A DNA stretch of 52,388 nt from an uncultured bacterium (GTDB lineage Bacteria; Patescibacteriota; Patescibacteriia; Patescibacteriales; UBA12465). The DNA is taken from contig CAJAVM010000014.1 of assembly GCA_903945435.1 (NCBI GenBank), positions 1 to 52,388 on the forward strand, read 5' to 3'. Under the pieces are notes generated by a model. The model was not told the origin of the DNA. It worked only from the letters and a program-made list of their open reading frames with translations, and did not search any database. The stretch's first letter is position 1. Each line of letters opens with the position of its first letter. This document shows, one piece after another, positions 34,174-42,777 of the stretch. Both the position numbers and the translations under genes were made by a program.

Positions 34174-35085
34174 ATGTACGATGTAATCATTATTGGTTCC
34201 GGCCCTGCTGGAATGACGGCTGGTATATATGCCGTAAGAAGAGAGATGAAGACCTTGATAATTGGCAAGGAGCTCGGTGGCCAGTTAATATGGGCAAATG
34301 AAATAGAAAACTATCCTGGTTTTGAAATAATTAAAAGCTTTGAGCTTATCCAAAGAATGAAACAGCAAACAGAAAAAGCTGGAGTTGAGTTTAAGGATGA
34401 TGAAGTTCAAAAAATTGAAAAGACTGTTGATGGAAATTTTGTTTTACATACTAATAAGGAATTATTTGAAGCTAAAACGGTAATTATTTCAATGGGCCTA
34501 TCTCCTAGACGTTTAGCGGTTCCTGGCGAAATAGAATTTAATGGCAAGGGGGTTTCTTATTGTGCTAATTGCGATGGACCTTTTTATAAAGGTAAAAAAG
34601 TGGCGGTTATTGGTGGCGGCAACTCTGCCTTAGATGCTGCTGAATTTATGTCTAAGGTTGCTTCTCAAGTTTATTTAGTTCATCGTAATGAAAATTTTAA
34701 AGCCTTTGACACTTTAATTAATGAAGTTAGGGGTCGTAGTAATGTTGAGATAATAATGAATTCAGAAATTAAAGATATAACTGGAGATGGTAAAGTTGAA
34801 AGAATGGTTTTAACAAATCGCAATACTTTAGAAACAAGAGATATTAATCTTGATGGAGTATTCGTAGAGGTCGGACGAATTGCTAGTACTGATTTAGTTG
34901 CTGATTTAGTTGAGCGAAATGAAAAAAATCAGATTATAGTAAAAAATAATATGGAAACTAAAACTCCTGGATTATTTGCCGCCGGAGATGTAACGGATTG
35001 CGAGTTTAAACAGATTACTATCGCTATGGGGCAGGCAACGATTGCCGCTTTAAGTGCGTATCAATATATCCAAATGAAATCTTAA
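34174..35085 (+). CDS. trxB: Thioredoxin reductase (NADPH)
   Basis: Flavoprotein reducing thioredoxin with NADPH; 303 residues, standard low-Mr type. It has N-terminal FAD-binding GSGPAGMTAGIYA. The redox-active disulfide is C130-A-N-C133 in SYCANCDGPF (usual form CATCDG, so A-N instead of A-T). NADPH-binding GGGNSALDAAEFM and the C-terminal FAD motif GLFAAGDVTDCEFKQ are also present. Thioredoxin itself is not in this window. The ATG directly follows a terminator-like hairpin. Confidence 0.94.
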   Translation: MYDVIIIGSGPAGMTAGIYAVRREMKTLIIGKELGGQLIWANEIENYPGFEIIKSFELIQRMKQQTEKAGVEFKDDEVQKIEKTVDGNFVLHTNKELFEAKTVIISMGLSPRRLAVPGEIEFNGKGVSYCANCDGPFYKGKKVAVIGGGNSALDAAEFMSKVASQVYLVHRNENFKAFDTLINEVRGRSNVEIIMNSEIKDITGDGKVERMVLTNRNTLETRDINLDGVFVEVGRIASTDLVADLVERNEKNQIIVKNNMETKTPGLFAAGDVTDCEFKQITIAMGQATIAALSAYQYIQMKS

Positions 35086-35086
35086 T

Positions 35087-35095
35087 TGCTATAAT
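35087..35095 (+). promoter_or_regulatory. Possible extended -10 promoter after trxB
   Basis: TG-C-TATAAT, starting one base after the trxB stop. It would start the transcript of the downstream envelope gene run. Confidence 0.4.
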
Positions 35096-35136
35096 ATAAT
35101 AAGAAGGAGCAATTTTATATTAAAAAGATTTCATTT

Positions 35137-36420
35137 ATGAAGGGTAAGAAAATAAATTTGGTAGCAGCTGATATGGGGTACGGGCATCAACGTGCAGCCT
35201 ATCCTTTGTTAGCCTTGGGTGGCGGAGAAATCATTACAGTGAATGATTATAAGGGGATTCCGGAATGGGAAAAAGCTTATTGGATAAATATGCTTAGTTC
35301 TTATGAAAAGATTTCACGATTTAAAAAAATTCCCGTACTTGGAAAACTGGTATTTGAAGTGATGGATACTTTTCAAAAAATTCCGCCGCTCTATCCATTT
35401 AGAAATTTGTCTAGTACAAGTACTCAACAAAAATATTTTTTTAAGTCTATCAAAAAAGGTTTAGGTAAAGATTTGATGGATAAATTAAGTTCTAATAAGT
35501 TACCTTTAGTAACTACTTTTTTTGTAGTTGCTTACATGGCGGAATATCATAATTATCAAGGAGAAATATATTGTATTATTTGTGATGCTGATGTTTCTCG
35601 AGCATGGGCACCAATTGATCCTAAAAATAGTCGTACTAAATTTTTTGCTCCTAGCGAAAAAGTAAAAAAGAGATTATTAATGTATGGAGTTAGGGAAGGC
35701 AATATTATAGTGTCCGGATTTCCTTTGCCACCAGAAAATGTTGATGATAAGCAAGTAATTTTAAAAAATGATTTAGCGAGAAGATTAGTAGCTTTAGATC
35801 CTAAGTATAGTTATCGAGAAAAAGAAAAAGCGCTTTTACAAAAAATTGTTCCCTCTTGTTTGGATAATAAAAAAGTTCAACCTTTAAATATTTCTTTTGC
35901 AGTTGGAGGTGCTGGTGCTCAAAAAGAGATTGGAGCAGTCTTAATCAAAAAGCTAGCTAATATAATTAGAGAAAAAAAAGTAATTCTTAATTTAGTTGCC
36001 GGAAATAGACAGGAAATTGCTGATTATTTTAAACAAGAAATCAAAAACTGTGGTTTGGCTAGCTCTAAAAATATTAATATTATCTTTAAGAAAGATAAAT
36101 TAGAATATTTCAAATTGTTTAATGAATGTCTGCACTCAACCGATATCCTTTGGACTAAACCGTCGGAGCTATCTTTTTATAGCGCTTTAGGGTTGCCAAT
36201 TATTATGGCCTCTCCTGTTGGTAGTCAGGAGGATTTTAATCGTGATTGGTTAATGTCTATTGGTGCTGGCATTGATAGTCTAGATATTAGATATGTCGAT
36301 GAGTGGTTGTTTGATGCTCTTGATTCAGGAAGACTAGCACGTGCTGCTATGGATGGATTTTTAAATGCTAATAGTTTAGGTTTATACGAAATAGAGAAAG
36401 TACTATCCAAGAAAAAATAA
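35137..36420 (+). CDS. GT-B glycosyltransferase related to MurG/UgtP (MGDG synthase-like)
   Basis: 427 residues. The N-terminus MKGKKINLVAADMGYGHQRA matches the glycine-rich acceptor loop of GT28-type lipid glycosyltransferases (usual form GhGHxxAA). The C-terminal Rossmann half has FAVGGAGAQKEIG, the sugar-nucleotide region TKPSELSFYSALGLPIIMA and a conserved SPVGSQEDFN segment. The likely job is transferring a sugar to a membrane lipid acceptor. An AGGAG element lies well upstream (35105-35109), eight to nine bases before an in-frame ATT at 35119. If that rare start were used, the protein would gain six residues. It heads a run with a DMT transporter, a glycoside hydrolase and a GT2. Confidence 0.75.
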   Translation: MKGKKINLVAADMGYGHQRAAYPLLALGGGEIITVNDYKGIPEWEKAYWINMLSSYEKISRFKKIPVLGKLVFEVMDTFQKIPPLYPFRNLSSTSTQQKYFFKSIKKGLGKDLMDKLSSNKLPLVTTFFVVAYMAEYHNYQGEIYCIICDADVSRAWAPIDPKNSRTKFFAPSEKVKKRLLMYGVREGNIIVSGFPLPPENVDDKQVILKNDLARRLVALDPKYSYREKEKALLQKIVPSCLDNKKVQPLNISFAVGGAGAQKEIGAVLIKKLANIIREKKVILNLVAGNRQEIADYFKQEIKNCGLASSKNINIIFKKDKLEYFKLFNECLHSTDILWTKPSELSFYSALGLPIIMASPVGSQEDFNRDWLMSIGAGIDSLDIRYVDEWLFDALDSGRLARAAMDGFLNANSLGLYEIEKVLSKKK

Positions 36421-36423
36421 TTT

Positions 36424-37359
36424 ATGAATTGGTTGCTTGTAGCTTTAAGCGCTTATCTATTACTTGCGGTTGCTAATTTGTTAGATAAGTTTGTAGTTGA
36501 TAATGTACTTAAAAGTGCTAAGGCTTATGCTTTTGCGGCTTGTGTTTTAGGTTTATTGGTTTTTATTATAGCTCCATGGTTTTTAAAATGGCCAGGAGTT
36601 TTTTTATTGATTATAAATCTAGTAGCGGGTTTTATTTTTGCTCTTGCCCTATGGGCTTTATATGAAGCTTTAAAAAGAGGGGAAGCGGCTCGAATATTAG
36701 TTTTTATTGGTGGAGTTACACCAGTATTTTCTATTATATTTTCTATTTTGTTCTTCAGAGAAGTATTTACTTATAATCAATGGCTAGGAATGGCTTTTTT
36801 GTTGGTAGGAGCTTTAGTAATTGCCTTCTTGCCGCAATCACGTAGTTTTTTAACTCGAGTTTTTGGTAAGTTAAAATTAATTCAAAATATTGGTAATGGC
36901 GGTATCTGGATTGCATTGTTATCCGCACTAGCATATTCACTATATTTTATTGTAAGTAAGTATACCTATGCCGAACAACCCTTTATGAGCGCATTTCTTT
37001 GGAATCGTTTAGGTGCTGGGTTGTTTGTGCTTATTTTTTTAGTTAGAGCTTCAGATAGAAAAAAAATTATTTCTTTATTTAGTCAGAAAAACCCTAATAA
37101 GAATAAATGGTTAGTTTTTGTTAATCAGTTGTTAGGCTCTTCAGGATTTATGTTGCAAAATTATGCAATCTTTTTAGGCTCAGTAGCCATTGTTAATGCT
37201 TTGCAAGGTTTCCAGTATGCTTTTCTTTTAATTCTTAGCGCTGGGCTCGCATTATTATCACCAAAACTATTAAAGAATACATTTTCCTGGAGAATTGTTC
37301 TACAAAAAACAGTAGCAGTAATTTTAATTGCAATTGGCTTATATTTTATTGCGAGTTAA
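36424..37359 (+). CDS. EamA/DMT-superfamily transporter
   Basis: 311 residues, about ten membrane helices in two EamA repeats (about 1-140 and 160-310). The repeat signature is visible as ALWALYEALKRGEAARILVF followed by GGVTPVFSIIFSILFFREVF, and again as FLGSVAIVNALQGFQYAFLLIL. Substrates of such proteins range from metabolites to undecaprenyl-linked sugars. Placement three bases after a lipid-type glycosyltransferase makes envelope-precursor transport plausible but unproven. Confidence 0.82.
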   Translation: MNWLLVALSAYLLLAVANLLDKFVVDNVLKSAKAYAFAACVLGLLVFIIAPWFLKWPGVFLLIINLVAGFIFALALWALYEALKRGEAARILVFIGGVTPVFSIIFSILFFREVFTYNQWLGMAFLLVGALVIAFLPQSRSFLTRVFGKLKLIQNIGNGGIWIALLSALAYSLYFIVSKYTYAEQPFMSAFLWNRLGAGLFVLIFLVRASDRKKIISLFSQKNPNKNKWLVFVNQLLGSSGFMLQNYAIFLGSVAIVNALQGFQYAFLLILSAGLALLSPKLLKNTFSWRIVLQKTVAVILIAIGLYFIAS

Positions 37360-37385
37360 TACATGTTTATTTTTTATATTAAATT

Positions 37386-38435
37386 ATGTTGAAAAAAAAT
37401 TTAAATAATATTTTTCATAAAAAATGTTTTATAACTAAGCATCCTAAAATAATTATTGCAGTTATTGTTTTATTGTTAGTGGCAGTTCTGTTCTATTTTT
37501 TTAAGGTTGCTGATAACTATCCTGTAAAAAAAGATTTAGCGTATAAGCCCGGATTTTTTGGTGTTACTTTTTCTACTAAGTTTTGTCGCGAAATTGGTTT
37601 AGATTGGAAAGAGGTCTATTTGGCAATGTTAGATGATTTGCGGGTAGAAGAAATTAGATTACCTATTTATTGGGATGAAATTGAAAAAGAATCCGGAGTT
37701 TATGATTTTGCAGATTATGACTATATGATTAGTGAAGGTCAAAAACGCGGAGTTAATTTTATTGTTAATATTGGATGGAGGTTACCGCGTTGGCCTGAGT
37801 GCCATGCTCCGGAATGGACCAACAAAGAGAGTCTAGCAGCTACACAAGCGAAGGCTATTAGAATGCTTCACACCACCGTTGATCATTATAAGAATGAAGA
37901 ATCTATCGTGGCCTGGCAATTAGAAAATGAACCATTTTTTAATGAATTTGGCGTTTGTCCGCCTAGTGATGAGTGGTTTTTTGGAAAAGAATTGGAAACA
38001 GTGAAGAGTATGGACGATAGGCCCGTGGTGATTTCTGCTACCGGAGAATTGAGTTTATGGCGCAAAGAGGCAAAATTGGCTGATATTTTTGGTAGTACTG
38101 TGTATCGTGTCGTTTGGGGTAGTTGGAGCGGATATATGAGATATCCTATCCCTGCTTGGTTTTATGGCCTTAAGGCATACTTAGCTGGTATACCACAGGA
38201 AAACAGATTGATTATTGAATTGCAGGCCGAGCCTTGGGTCCCTCATGGTAATATAATTTACTTGTCTGAGAAAGAAGCTGATAAATCTTTTAATATTGAA
38301 CAATTTAGAGCTAATTTACAGTATGGTATCAATATTGGTTTTAAAAAATCATATCTTTGGGGAGTAGAGTGGTGGTATTATCAATATAAACATGGAAATA
38401 AAGCTTATTGGGAATTAGCTAGAACAATATTTTAG
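37386..38435 (+). CDS. Membrane-anchored glycoside hydrolase (clan GH-A, GH5/GH42-like)
   Basis: 349 residues. An N-terminal basic segment and one membrane helix (about 25-42) place a TIM-barrel domain outside the cytoplasm. The barrel shows EEIRLPIYWDEIEKESGVYD on an early strand. The acid/base is E182 in WQLENEPF, and the probable nucleophile is E278 in IIELQAEPW (E282 is the alternative). The substrate is unknown. Position among glycosyltransferases suggests trimming or remodelling of surface glycan, or degradation of a partner's glycan. Confidence 0.8.
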   Translation: MLKKNLNNIFHKKCFITKHPKIIIAVIVLLLVAVLFYFFKVADNYPVKKDLAYKPGFFGVTFSTKFCREIGLDWKEVYLAMLDDLRVEEIRLPIYWDEIEKESGVYDFADYDYMISEGQKRGVNFIVNIGWRLPRWPECHAPEWTNKESLAATQAKAIRMLHTTVDHYKNEESIVAWQLENEPFFNEFGVCPPSDEWFFGKELETVKSMDDRPVVISATGELSLWRKEAKLADIFGSTVYRVVWGSWSGYMRYPIPAWFYGLKAYLAGIPQENRLIIELQAEPWVPHGNIIYLSEKEADKSFNIEQFRANLQYGINIGFKKSYLWGVEWWYYQYKHGNKAYWELARTIF

Positions 38436-38438
38436 TAT

Positions 38439-39146
38439 ATGTTATCAATTATAATCCCAGTTCTAAATGAAGAAAAATATTTACCCCGTCTTTTAGAGTC
38501 TATTAAGAAGCAATCTTTTGTAGATTATGAAATCATTGTTTCCGATGGTGGTTCTATAGATAGGACCAGAAACATTGCTGAAGAATTTGGTGCAAAATTT
38601 TTAGTAAATACTAAAATTAAACATCCATCAGCCCAACGTAATAATGGAGCCGCTATTGCTAATGGTGATACACTACTATTTTTAGATGCAGATTCTGTAT
38701 TGCCGCCTAAATTTTTGGAGTATGCTTGTATAGAATTTAAGGAACATAAGTTGCAAGCAGCCGGTTTTTATTTTCAGTTTAATCCAAATAAATGTTGTTA
38801 TAATATTTATTCCGTGACTTCTAATATTCTTTGCTATTTAAAACAATTCTCAAACCATCCAGCGGCGGTAGGAGCCGGGCTGATGTCTAATAAGGAGGCT
38901 CATCAAAAAATTAATGGCTTTGATTTAGAAGTATTATTAGCTGAAGACTATGATTACTGTGAACGTTTATCAAGAATAGGAAAGTTTAGAATGATAAAAT
39001 CAACCAGATTGTTATATTCATCAAGAAGGATAGAGAAGGAAGGTTTTTGGCGAGCAGGCTGGAAATGGATAAAAATGGGGCTATTTACCTTAACCCATAG
39101 ACGCATTAAAAAACAAATTATTAAATATGATTTTGGAAAATTTTAA
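38439..39146 (+). CDS. Family 2 glycosyltransferase
   Basis: 235 residues, a cytosolic GT-A fold. The N-terminus LSIIIPVLNEEKYLPRLLES is diagnostic. The nucleotide-binding DGGSIDRT and the metal-binding DxD motif FLDADS are present, as is the later acceptor segment ending EDYDYCERL (usual ED). It starts three bases after the hydrolase stop and overlaps the next gene by 20 bases. Confidence 0.9.
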   Translation: MLSIIIPVLNEEKYLPRLLESIKKQSFVDYEIIVSDGGSIDRTRNIAEEFGAKFLVNTKIKHPSAQRNNGAAIANGDTLLFLDADSVLPPKFLEYACIEFKEHKLQAAGFYFQFNPNKCCYNIYSVTSNILCYLKQFSNHPAAVGAGLMSNKEAHQKINGFDLEVLLAEDYDYCERLSRIGKFRMIKSTRLLYSSRRIEKEGFWRAGWKWIKMGLFTLTHRRIKKQIIKYDFGKF

Positions 39147-39534
39147 AAAAATATTATCTGGACAGGACAGTTTATTGCGTATTTTAATGGCTGTGATTTT
39201 TATTTCAGCTGGTTTATTTAGAATTTTTAATCCAATAGCCGCTGAAAACGAATTAATAAAATTGGGTCTCCCTAATTTTTTTACTTGGTTTATTTTAGTG
39301 ATTGAGATTGGTGGTGGGTTTGTATTATTAGTAGGGAAATATTTAAAGATAGTATTGGTTATATTTGTTATATTTTTGTTGGTTGCTTTAGGCGGGGCTC
39401 TTTTAAGTAATGGTTATAATATTATTGCACAAGCAGGAGAGTTGTTTATTTTTGACGCTACTCCGACTGATTTCTTTATGCATTTCGTATTTTTAGTAAT
39501 TTTGATTTTTTTGTTTAGGTCGAAAACCAAATAA
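39127..39534 (+). CDS. DoxX-family membrane protein
   Basis: 135 residues, four membrane helices (about 18-36, 48-67, 73-93 and 110-130), with the DoxX-like opening LLRILMAVIFISAGLFRI and an ELIKLGLP loop. DoxX proteins are small quinol-oxidase-type or redox-linked membrane proteins, poorly characterised outside a few cases. The start overlaps the GT2 gene by 20 bases, showing tight translational coupling. A strong terminator follows. Confidence 0.8.
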   Translation: MILENFKKILSGQDSLLRILMAVIFISAGLFRIFNPIAAENELIKLGLPNFFTWFILVIEIGGGFVLLVGKYLKIVLVIFVIFLLVALGGALLSNGYNIIAQAGELFIFDATPTDFFMHFVFLVILIFLFRSKTK

Positions 39535-39553
39535 TATTTTAATATTTTGTAGC

Positions 39554-39580
39554 AAAAAACAGGCCTGAGGCCTGTTTTTT
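39554..39580. terminator. Bidirectional terminator between the DoxX gene and the 40-residue ORF
   Basis: AAAAAACAGGCC (39554-39565) and GGCCTGTTTTTT (39569-39580) with loop TGA; perfect 12-base arms serving both convergent transcripts. Confidence 0.9.
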
Positions 39581-39604
39581 TGAGGGTTGAAAAGTATGTT
39601 TAAA

Positions 39605-39727
39605 TTAAGACTTTTTTCTTTTAGCAGCCTTTTCTTCTAGCATAAGACGTTTGATTTCTAATCTTTTTGCAGTTTTATGAGAATGTGATTTCTTCATTTT
39701 TCCAACACCGGTAGATCTTTTAGCCAT
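39605..39727 (-). CDS. Small basic protein, 40 residues, unknown function
   Basis: A short frame reading MAKRSTGVGKMKKSHSHKTA, then KRLEIKRLMLEEKAAKRKKS. It is strongly basic, with a helix-favouring C-terminal half, and resembles in composition small ribosomal or RNA-binding proteins (L34 or Thx size). I do not recognise a family. Support for it being real: an ATG, a complete frame filling the space between tRNA-Gly (22 bases upstream, same strand) and the terminator at 39554, and non-random amino-acid composition. It is probably co-transcribed with tRNA-Gly. Confidence 0.65.
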   Translation of the reverse strand: MAKRSTGVGKMKKSHSHKTAKRLEIKRLMLEEKAAKRKKS

Positions 39728-39749
39728 ATAAATTAATAATTAATTAGTG

Positions 39750-39822
39750 AGCGGGTAAGGGGAATCGAACCCCTATCCTCAGCTTGGAAGGCTGATATAA
39801 AAAACCATTATACGATACCCGC
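39750..39822 (-). tRNA. tRNA-Gly(UCC)
   Basis: A 73-base cloverleaf with acceptor GCGGGTA/TACCCGC, discriminator T as usual for glycine, and anticodon loop CTTCCAA in stem TCAGC/GCTGA, anticodon TCC. CCA is not encoded. It lies upstream of the 40-residue basic protein gene. Confidence 0.94.
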
Positions 39823-39887
39823 AGATTATTCTTTTTACGCTTATTATCTTATAAAATAATCAACTTAAAGTCAATTATTTATATTTT

Positions 39888-41054
39888 TTACTTAGTATCC
39901 TGAATTATGCCAATATAATAGAATCCTGGCGCTAAGAGAGCGGCAAAGATAAGAAATAAGTAATTAATTGGTAAAAATATTAAAAAGCAGGCGGCGGTTG
40001 CGGATCCAATGAGATATCCTAGCGGGCCAGTCATTCTAAAAATATTAATATACCCAATTTCCTTGGCATTAACATTCTTAAAAAAATAGGTGTCTCTCAT
40101 GGATTCTAATAAGGCTGCTCCAATTCTGCTAACAAATAAGGCAATCGCCCATATCCATGGAGCTGTTGTTGTAATTGTAAAAAATAATAATAGAGATAAG
40201 AAAATAATAGATAGACCGATTAACATTATTTCTTTTTCACCAAAGTATTTATCGGCTAAAAAGCCTGCCGGAATTTCGAAGAGTATAAATGGTAGGAGCA
40301 TAAAAGAAAAAATAACTCCTAATGATTTCCAGCTGATTCCTAAGTTAGTATTAAGATAAATAGGTATATAAATTACGGCACAACTGAAAAATAAATTTAA
40401 CAGAGTCGCCGCAATAAACACTCCTCTTAAATTCTTGTTAGCCCACAGTTTTTTAAAGCTTTTAACGAGATTCTCTTTAGTATATTTTTTCTTAGATTTT
40501 AAATTTATTCTTTGACTTATAAGAATAAAAAATAGAGGAATAACCAGAAAGGCGGAGATTAGGAATGGCCAGGAATACCCTCCAATTTTTACAAAATATG
40601 CTGATAAAGCGGGAGCAATTATCCACCCTAGGTTAGTAAAAGTAAGATGTAGGGTTCTTATTCTCCCAGTTTTACTATCTGAAGAAGCTTCCTCTAATAA
40701 TATATCAATATTAATCCAAAGCAATGTAGAGGTAATCCCAAAAAATAACAAAAACATTATAGCTAGCGTGGCATTATTAGCCGCTACCAACCCTAATAAA
40801 GAAATCCCATATAAAACCATGACTATCTTAGCAGTAAAGTAATTACCTAAGTGTCTAATAATTTTTGGAAACCAGCCTATCATCAGTACGGTGATTGCGT
40901 TAGAGGCAACAAAAAATAAACTTAATACCTCCAAGCTTATATATTGTTTTAAATAACTAGATTGAATATATGCGGGTAGAGCAACTGAGATTGCTAAGAT
41001 AAAACTGAGAGCATGCATTATCCAGCGACGATAATTACTATTCTTTTTTTTCAT
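39888..41054 (-). CDS. Major facilitator superfamily transporter
   Basis: 388 residues from the ATG at 41054 (an ATG at 41069 would add five). About 12 membrane helices. The A-like loop between helices 2 and 3 is weak (GWFPKIIRHLGNY), and the loop PAGFLADKYFGEKE between helices 8 and 9 is the clearer MFS signature. A charged central loop (SKKKYTKENLVKSFKKLWAN) separates the halves. The substrate cannot be told. The gene overlaps the end of lgt by about 17 bases, so the two are translationally coupled. Confidence 0.88.
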   Translation of the reverse strand: MKKKNSNYRRWIMHALSFILAISVALPAYIQSSYLKQYISLEVLSLFFVASNAITVLMIGWFPKIIRHLGNYFTAKIVMVLYGISLLGLVAANNATLAIMFLLFFGITSTLLWINIDILLEEASSDSKTGRIRTLHLTFTNLGWIIAPALSAYFVKIGGYSWPFLISAFLVIPLFFILISQRINLKSKKKYTKENLVKSFKKLWANKNLRGVFIAATLLNLFFSCAVIYIPIYLNTNLGISWKSLGVIFSFMLLPFILFEIPAGFLADKYFGEKEIMLIGLSIIFLSLLLFFTITTTAPWIWAIALFVSRIGAALLESMRDTYFFKNVNAKEIGYINIFRMTGPLGYLIGSATAACFLIFLPINYLFLIFAALLAPGFYYIGIIQDTK

Positions 41055-41865
41055 TTTTATAAAAAACATGTTTTTGTATTATTGATATTATAACAGCAGT
41101 AAATATTATAATTAGACTAATAAATTGAGGCCAGCGTAGCCCTAGAAAAACGGGCGCATAATCAACTCTGATAAATTCTAAAGAGAACCTTAACAAAGAA
41201 TATAATACCATATAAGCCGCCGTGAACCAAACATAGAAATAAGTATTTGATATTTTATTTTTTGTTTTAATAATAAGAAGCAATATTAAGAATATTAATA
41301 AACATCCTAGACTTTCATATAAAAAAGTTGGGTGAAAATATTGTGCGGTAATATACTCTGCTGGACGATTGGTTAAGCTAATTGGTATTCCCCAGGCAAG
41401 ATTAGTTGGGAGACCAAATAATTCTTGATTAAAATAGTTACCAAAACGACCGATAGCTTGACCTAGGGCTAAACCAGGAACAAAGAGGGCTGTTAATTTA
41501 AAAAAACTTATTTTTTTCTTATGGCTAAAGTAATAAATTACTGCTAAGCCGGCAATGATAGAACCGTGAATAGCTAGCCCCCCTTTCCATATTTGTAGGA
41601 TTTGTAGGGGGTGCTTAGTATAATATGGAAGTTGCAAAAAAACATCATATATTCTTGCTCCGGCTACCCCCCAGATGATTAACCAAAAAGAAATATCAAA
41701 TACTTCGTCCTGAGGGATATTATAATATTTTTTACCTAAGTATACACTTATACATAATGCGGTCAGAATACCTAATACTAAAAATAACCCATACCAGTTT
41801 AAATTAATCGGTCCAAATTGTAGCAAGATTGGTTGTGGTAAGTAAGTATGCAAAAAGTTTATCAT
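41038..41865 (-). CDS. lgt: Prolipoprotein diacylglyceryl transferase
   Basis: Attaches diacylglycerol from phosphatidylglycerol to lipobox cysteines. 275 residues, about seven membrane helices. Conserved motifs: NLNWYGLFLVLGI (usual R/NWYGL), GVAGARIYDVF, the catalytic IHGSIIAG, and the signature LALGQAIGRFGNYFNQELFG with its essential arginine. A charged C-terminal tail KNEKKE follows. It is in a minus-strand pair with the MFS gene. Its presence implies lipoproteins. Confidence 0.95.
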   Translation of the reverse strand: MINFLHTYLPQPILLQFGPINLNWYGLFLVLGILTALCISVYLGKKYYNIPQDEVFDISFWLIIWGVAGARIYDVFLQLPYYTKHPLQILQIWKGGLAIHGSIIAGLAVIYYFSHKKKISFFKLTALFVPGLALGQAIGRFGNYFNQELFGLPTNLAWGIPISLTNRPAEYITAQYFHPTFLYESLGCLLIFLILLLIIKTKNKISNTYFYVWFTAAYMVLYSLLRFSLEFIRVDYAPVFLGLRWPQFISLIIIFTAVIISIIQKHVFYKNEKKE

Positions 41866-41898
41866 ATCTAAAGTTTATCAAGTTTAGTCTCTATTAGC

Positions 41899-41930
41899 AA
41901 AAAAAACAGCGCCATCAGGCACTGTTTTTA
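41899..41930 (-). terminator. Terminator of the PH-domain gene
   Basis: AAAACAG-C-GCC and GGC-A-CTGTTTT around ATCA, with eight T following on the minus strand. It lies just past the PH-domain gene stop. Confidence 0.8.
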
Positions 41931-41938
41931 GAAAGTAG

Positions 41939-42571
41939 TTATTTTTGGTCAGGTTTATAATTGGTTTGATATCCAGGGTTGCTATCGGGACGAAGTTTAT
42001 TAGGATATTGAATATCAGCTTTTACATCAAATTGAGTTTTCTTTAGAAATTTGAACACTTCATAGGGGTTTTGAATGCTCGCAATTACGGTGTTTAGTGC
42101 TTGCTGAAAAGTACTACTTCTATTTCCAGAAAATGAGCCAGCCGAAATAACTAAAATATTTCCAGTATTGCTTCTTCCAAATATTTTATCTATTAGGCTT
42201 ACATTTACAGAGGAGTTTGTAATTTTATCGAAATCAATGATATTAAAATCACGACCAATCCAGCCGGTTTGTAAAATTACTCGTTTATCGGTAATAGCGT
42301 AATAGGTATGTTTAAAAACTAATAAGGTATATATAGTTGGCCCGAATAACATAAATAAACCAATCCAGAAATGAGGCATTAACAGAAAAGTGTATTTAAA
42401 TGGTCCCGGAAGAAAGCCGCTAGTAAATATAAATGGTAACAGAAACAACATCCAGATAATTCCAAAAAATGTTAGAACGGTTGAGCGTCCAATAAAAAAT
42501 GGCCAAAAACTAGGGCCACCTTCCCACAAGACTTTTTCATCAGCATTTAGAACCTTTTCAAGTTCTCTCAT
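41939..42571 (-). CDS. Bacterial PH-domain (YdbS/DUF304-like) membrane protein
   Basis: 210 residues. LNADEKVLWEGGPSFWPFF at the N-terminus is the usual lead-in of this family. Two membrane helices follow (about 30-50 and 65-88), then the bPH2 core with YYAITDKRVILQTGWIGRDF and IIDFDKITNSSVNVSLIDKIFG. The C-terminal 30 residues are polar and Pro/Asn rich. The function of such proteins is unknown; they may organise membrane complexes. It lies 32 bases downstream of tRNA-Leu on the same strand. Confidence 0.85.
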   Translation of the reverse strand: MRELEKVLNADEKVLWEGGPSFWPFFIGRSTVLTFFGIIWMLFLLPFIFTSGFLPGPFKYTFLLMPHFWIGLFMLFGPTIYTLLVFKHTYYAITDKRVILQTGWIGRDFNIIDFDKITNSSVNVSLIDKIFGRSNTGNILVISAGSFSGNRSSTFQQALNTVIASIQNPYEVFKFLKKTQFDVKADIQYPNKLRPDSNPGYQTNYKPDQK

Positions 42572-42603
42572 AGATTTATGTCTTAAATATTAATATTTCT
42601 TTG

Positions 42604-42685
42604 TGCGGACGGAGAGACTCGAACTCTCAAGAGTTGCCCCGCTTGGTCCTAAGCCAAGTGCGTCTACCAGTTTCGCCACGTCCGC
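42604..42685 (-). tRNA. tRNA-Leu(UAG)
   Basis: An 82-base class II tRNA with a long variable arm. Acceptor GCGGACG/CGTCCGC; anticodon loop CTTAGGA in stem CTTGG/CCAAG, anticodon TAG. CCA is not encoded. Confidence 0.94.
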
Positions 42686-42727
42686 ATATTTCTATATTAA
42701 ACAATTATTTTTATAAAGTAAAGTTTG

Positions 42728-42736
42728 TGTTATAAT
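42728..42736 (+). promoter_or_regulatory. Predicted ppsA promoter (extended -10)
   Basis: TG-T-TATAAT with no convincing -35, about 42 bases before the ppsA ATG. Confidence 0.45.
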
Positions 42737-42777
42737 GAAGCTATAAATTAGAAATAAAATTTTATTAAATTAGTTTT

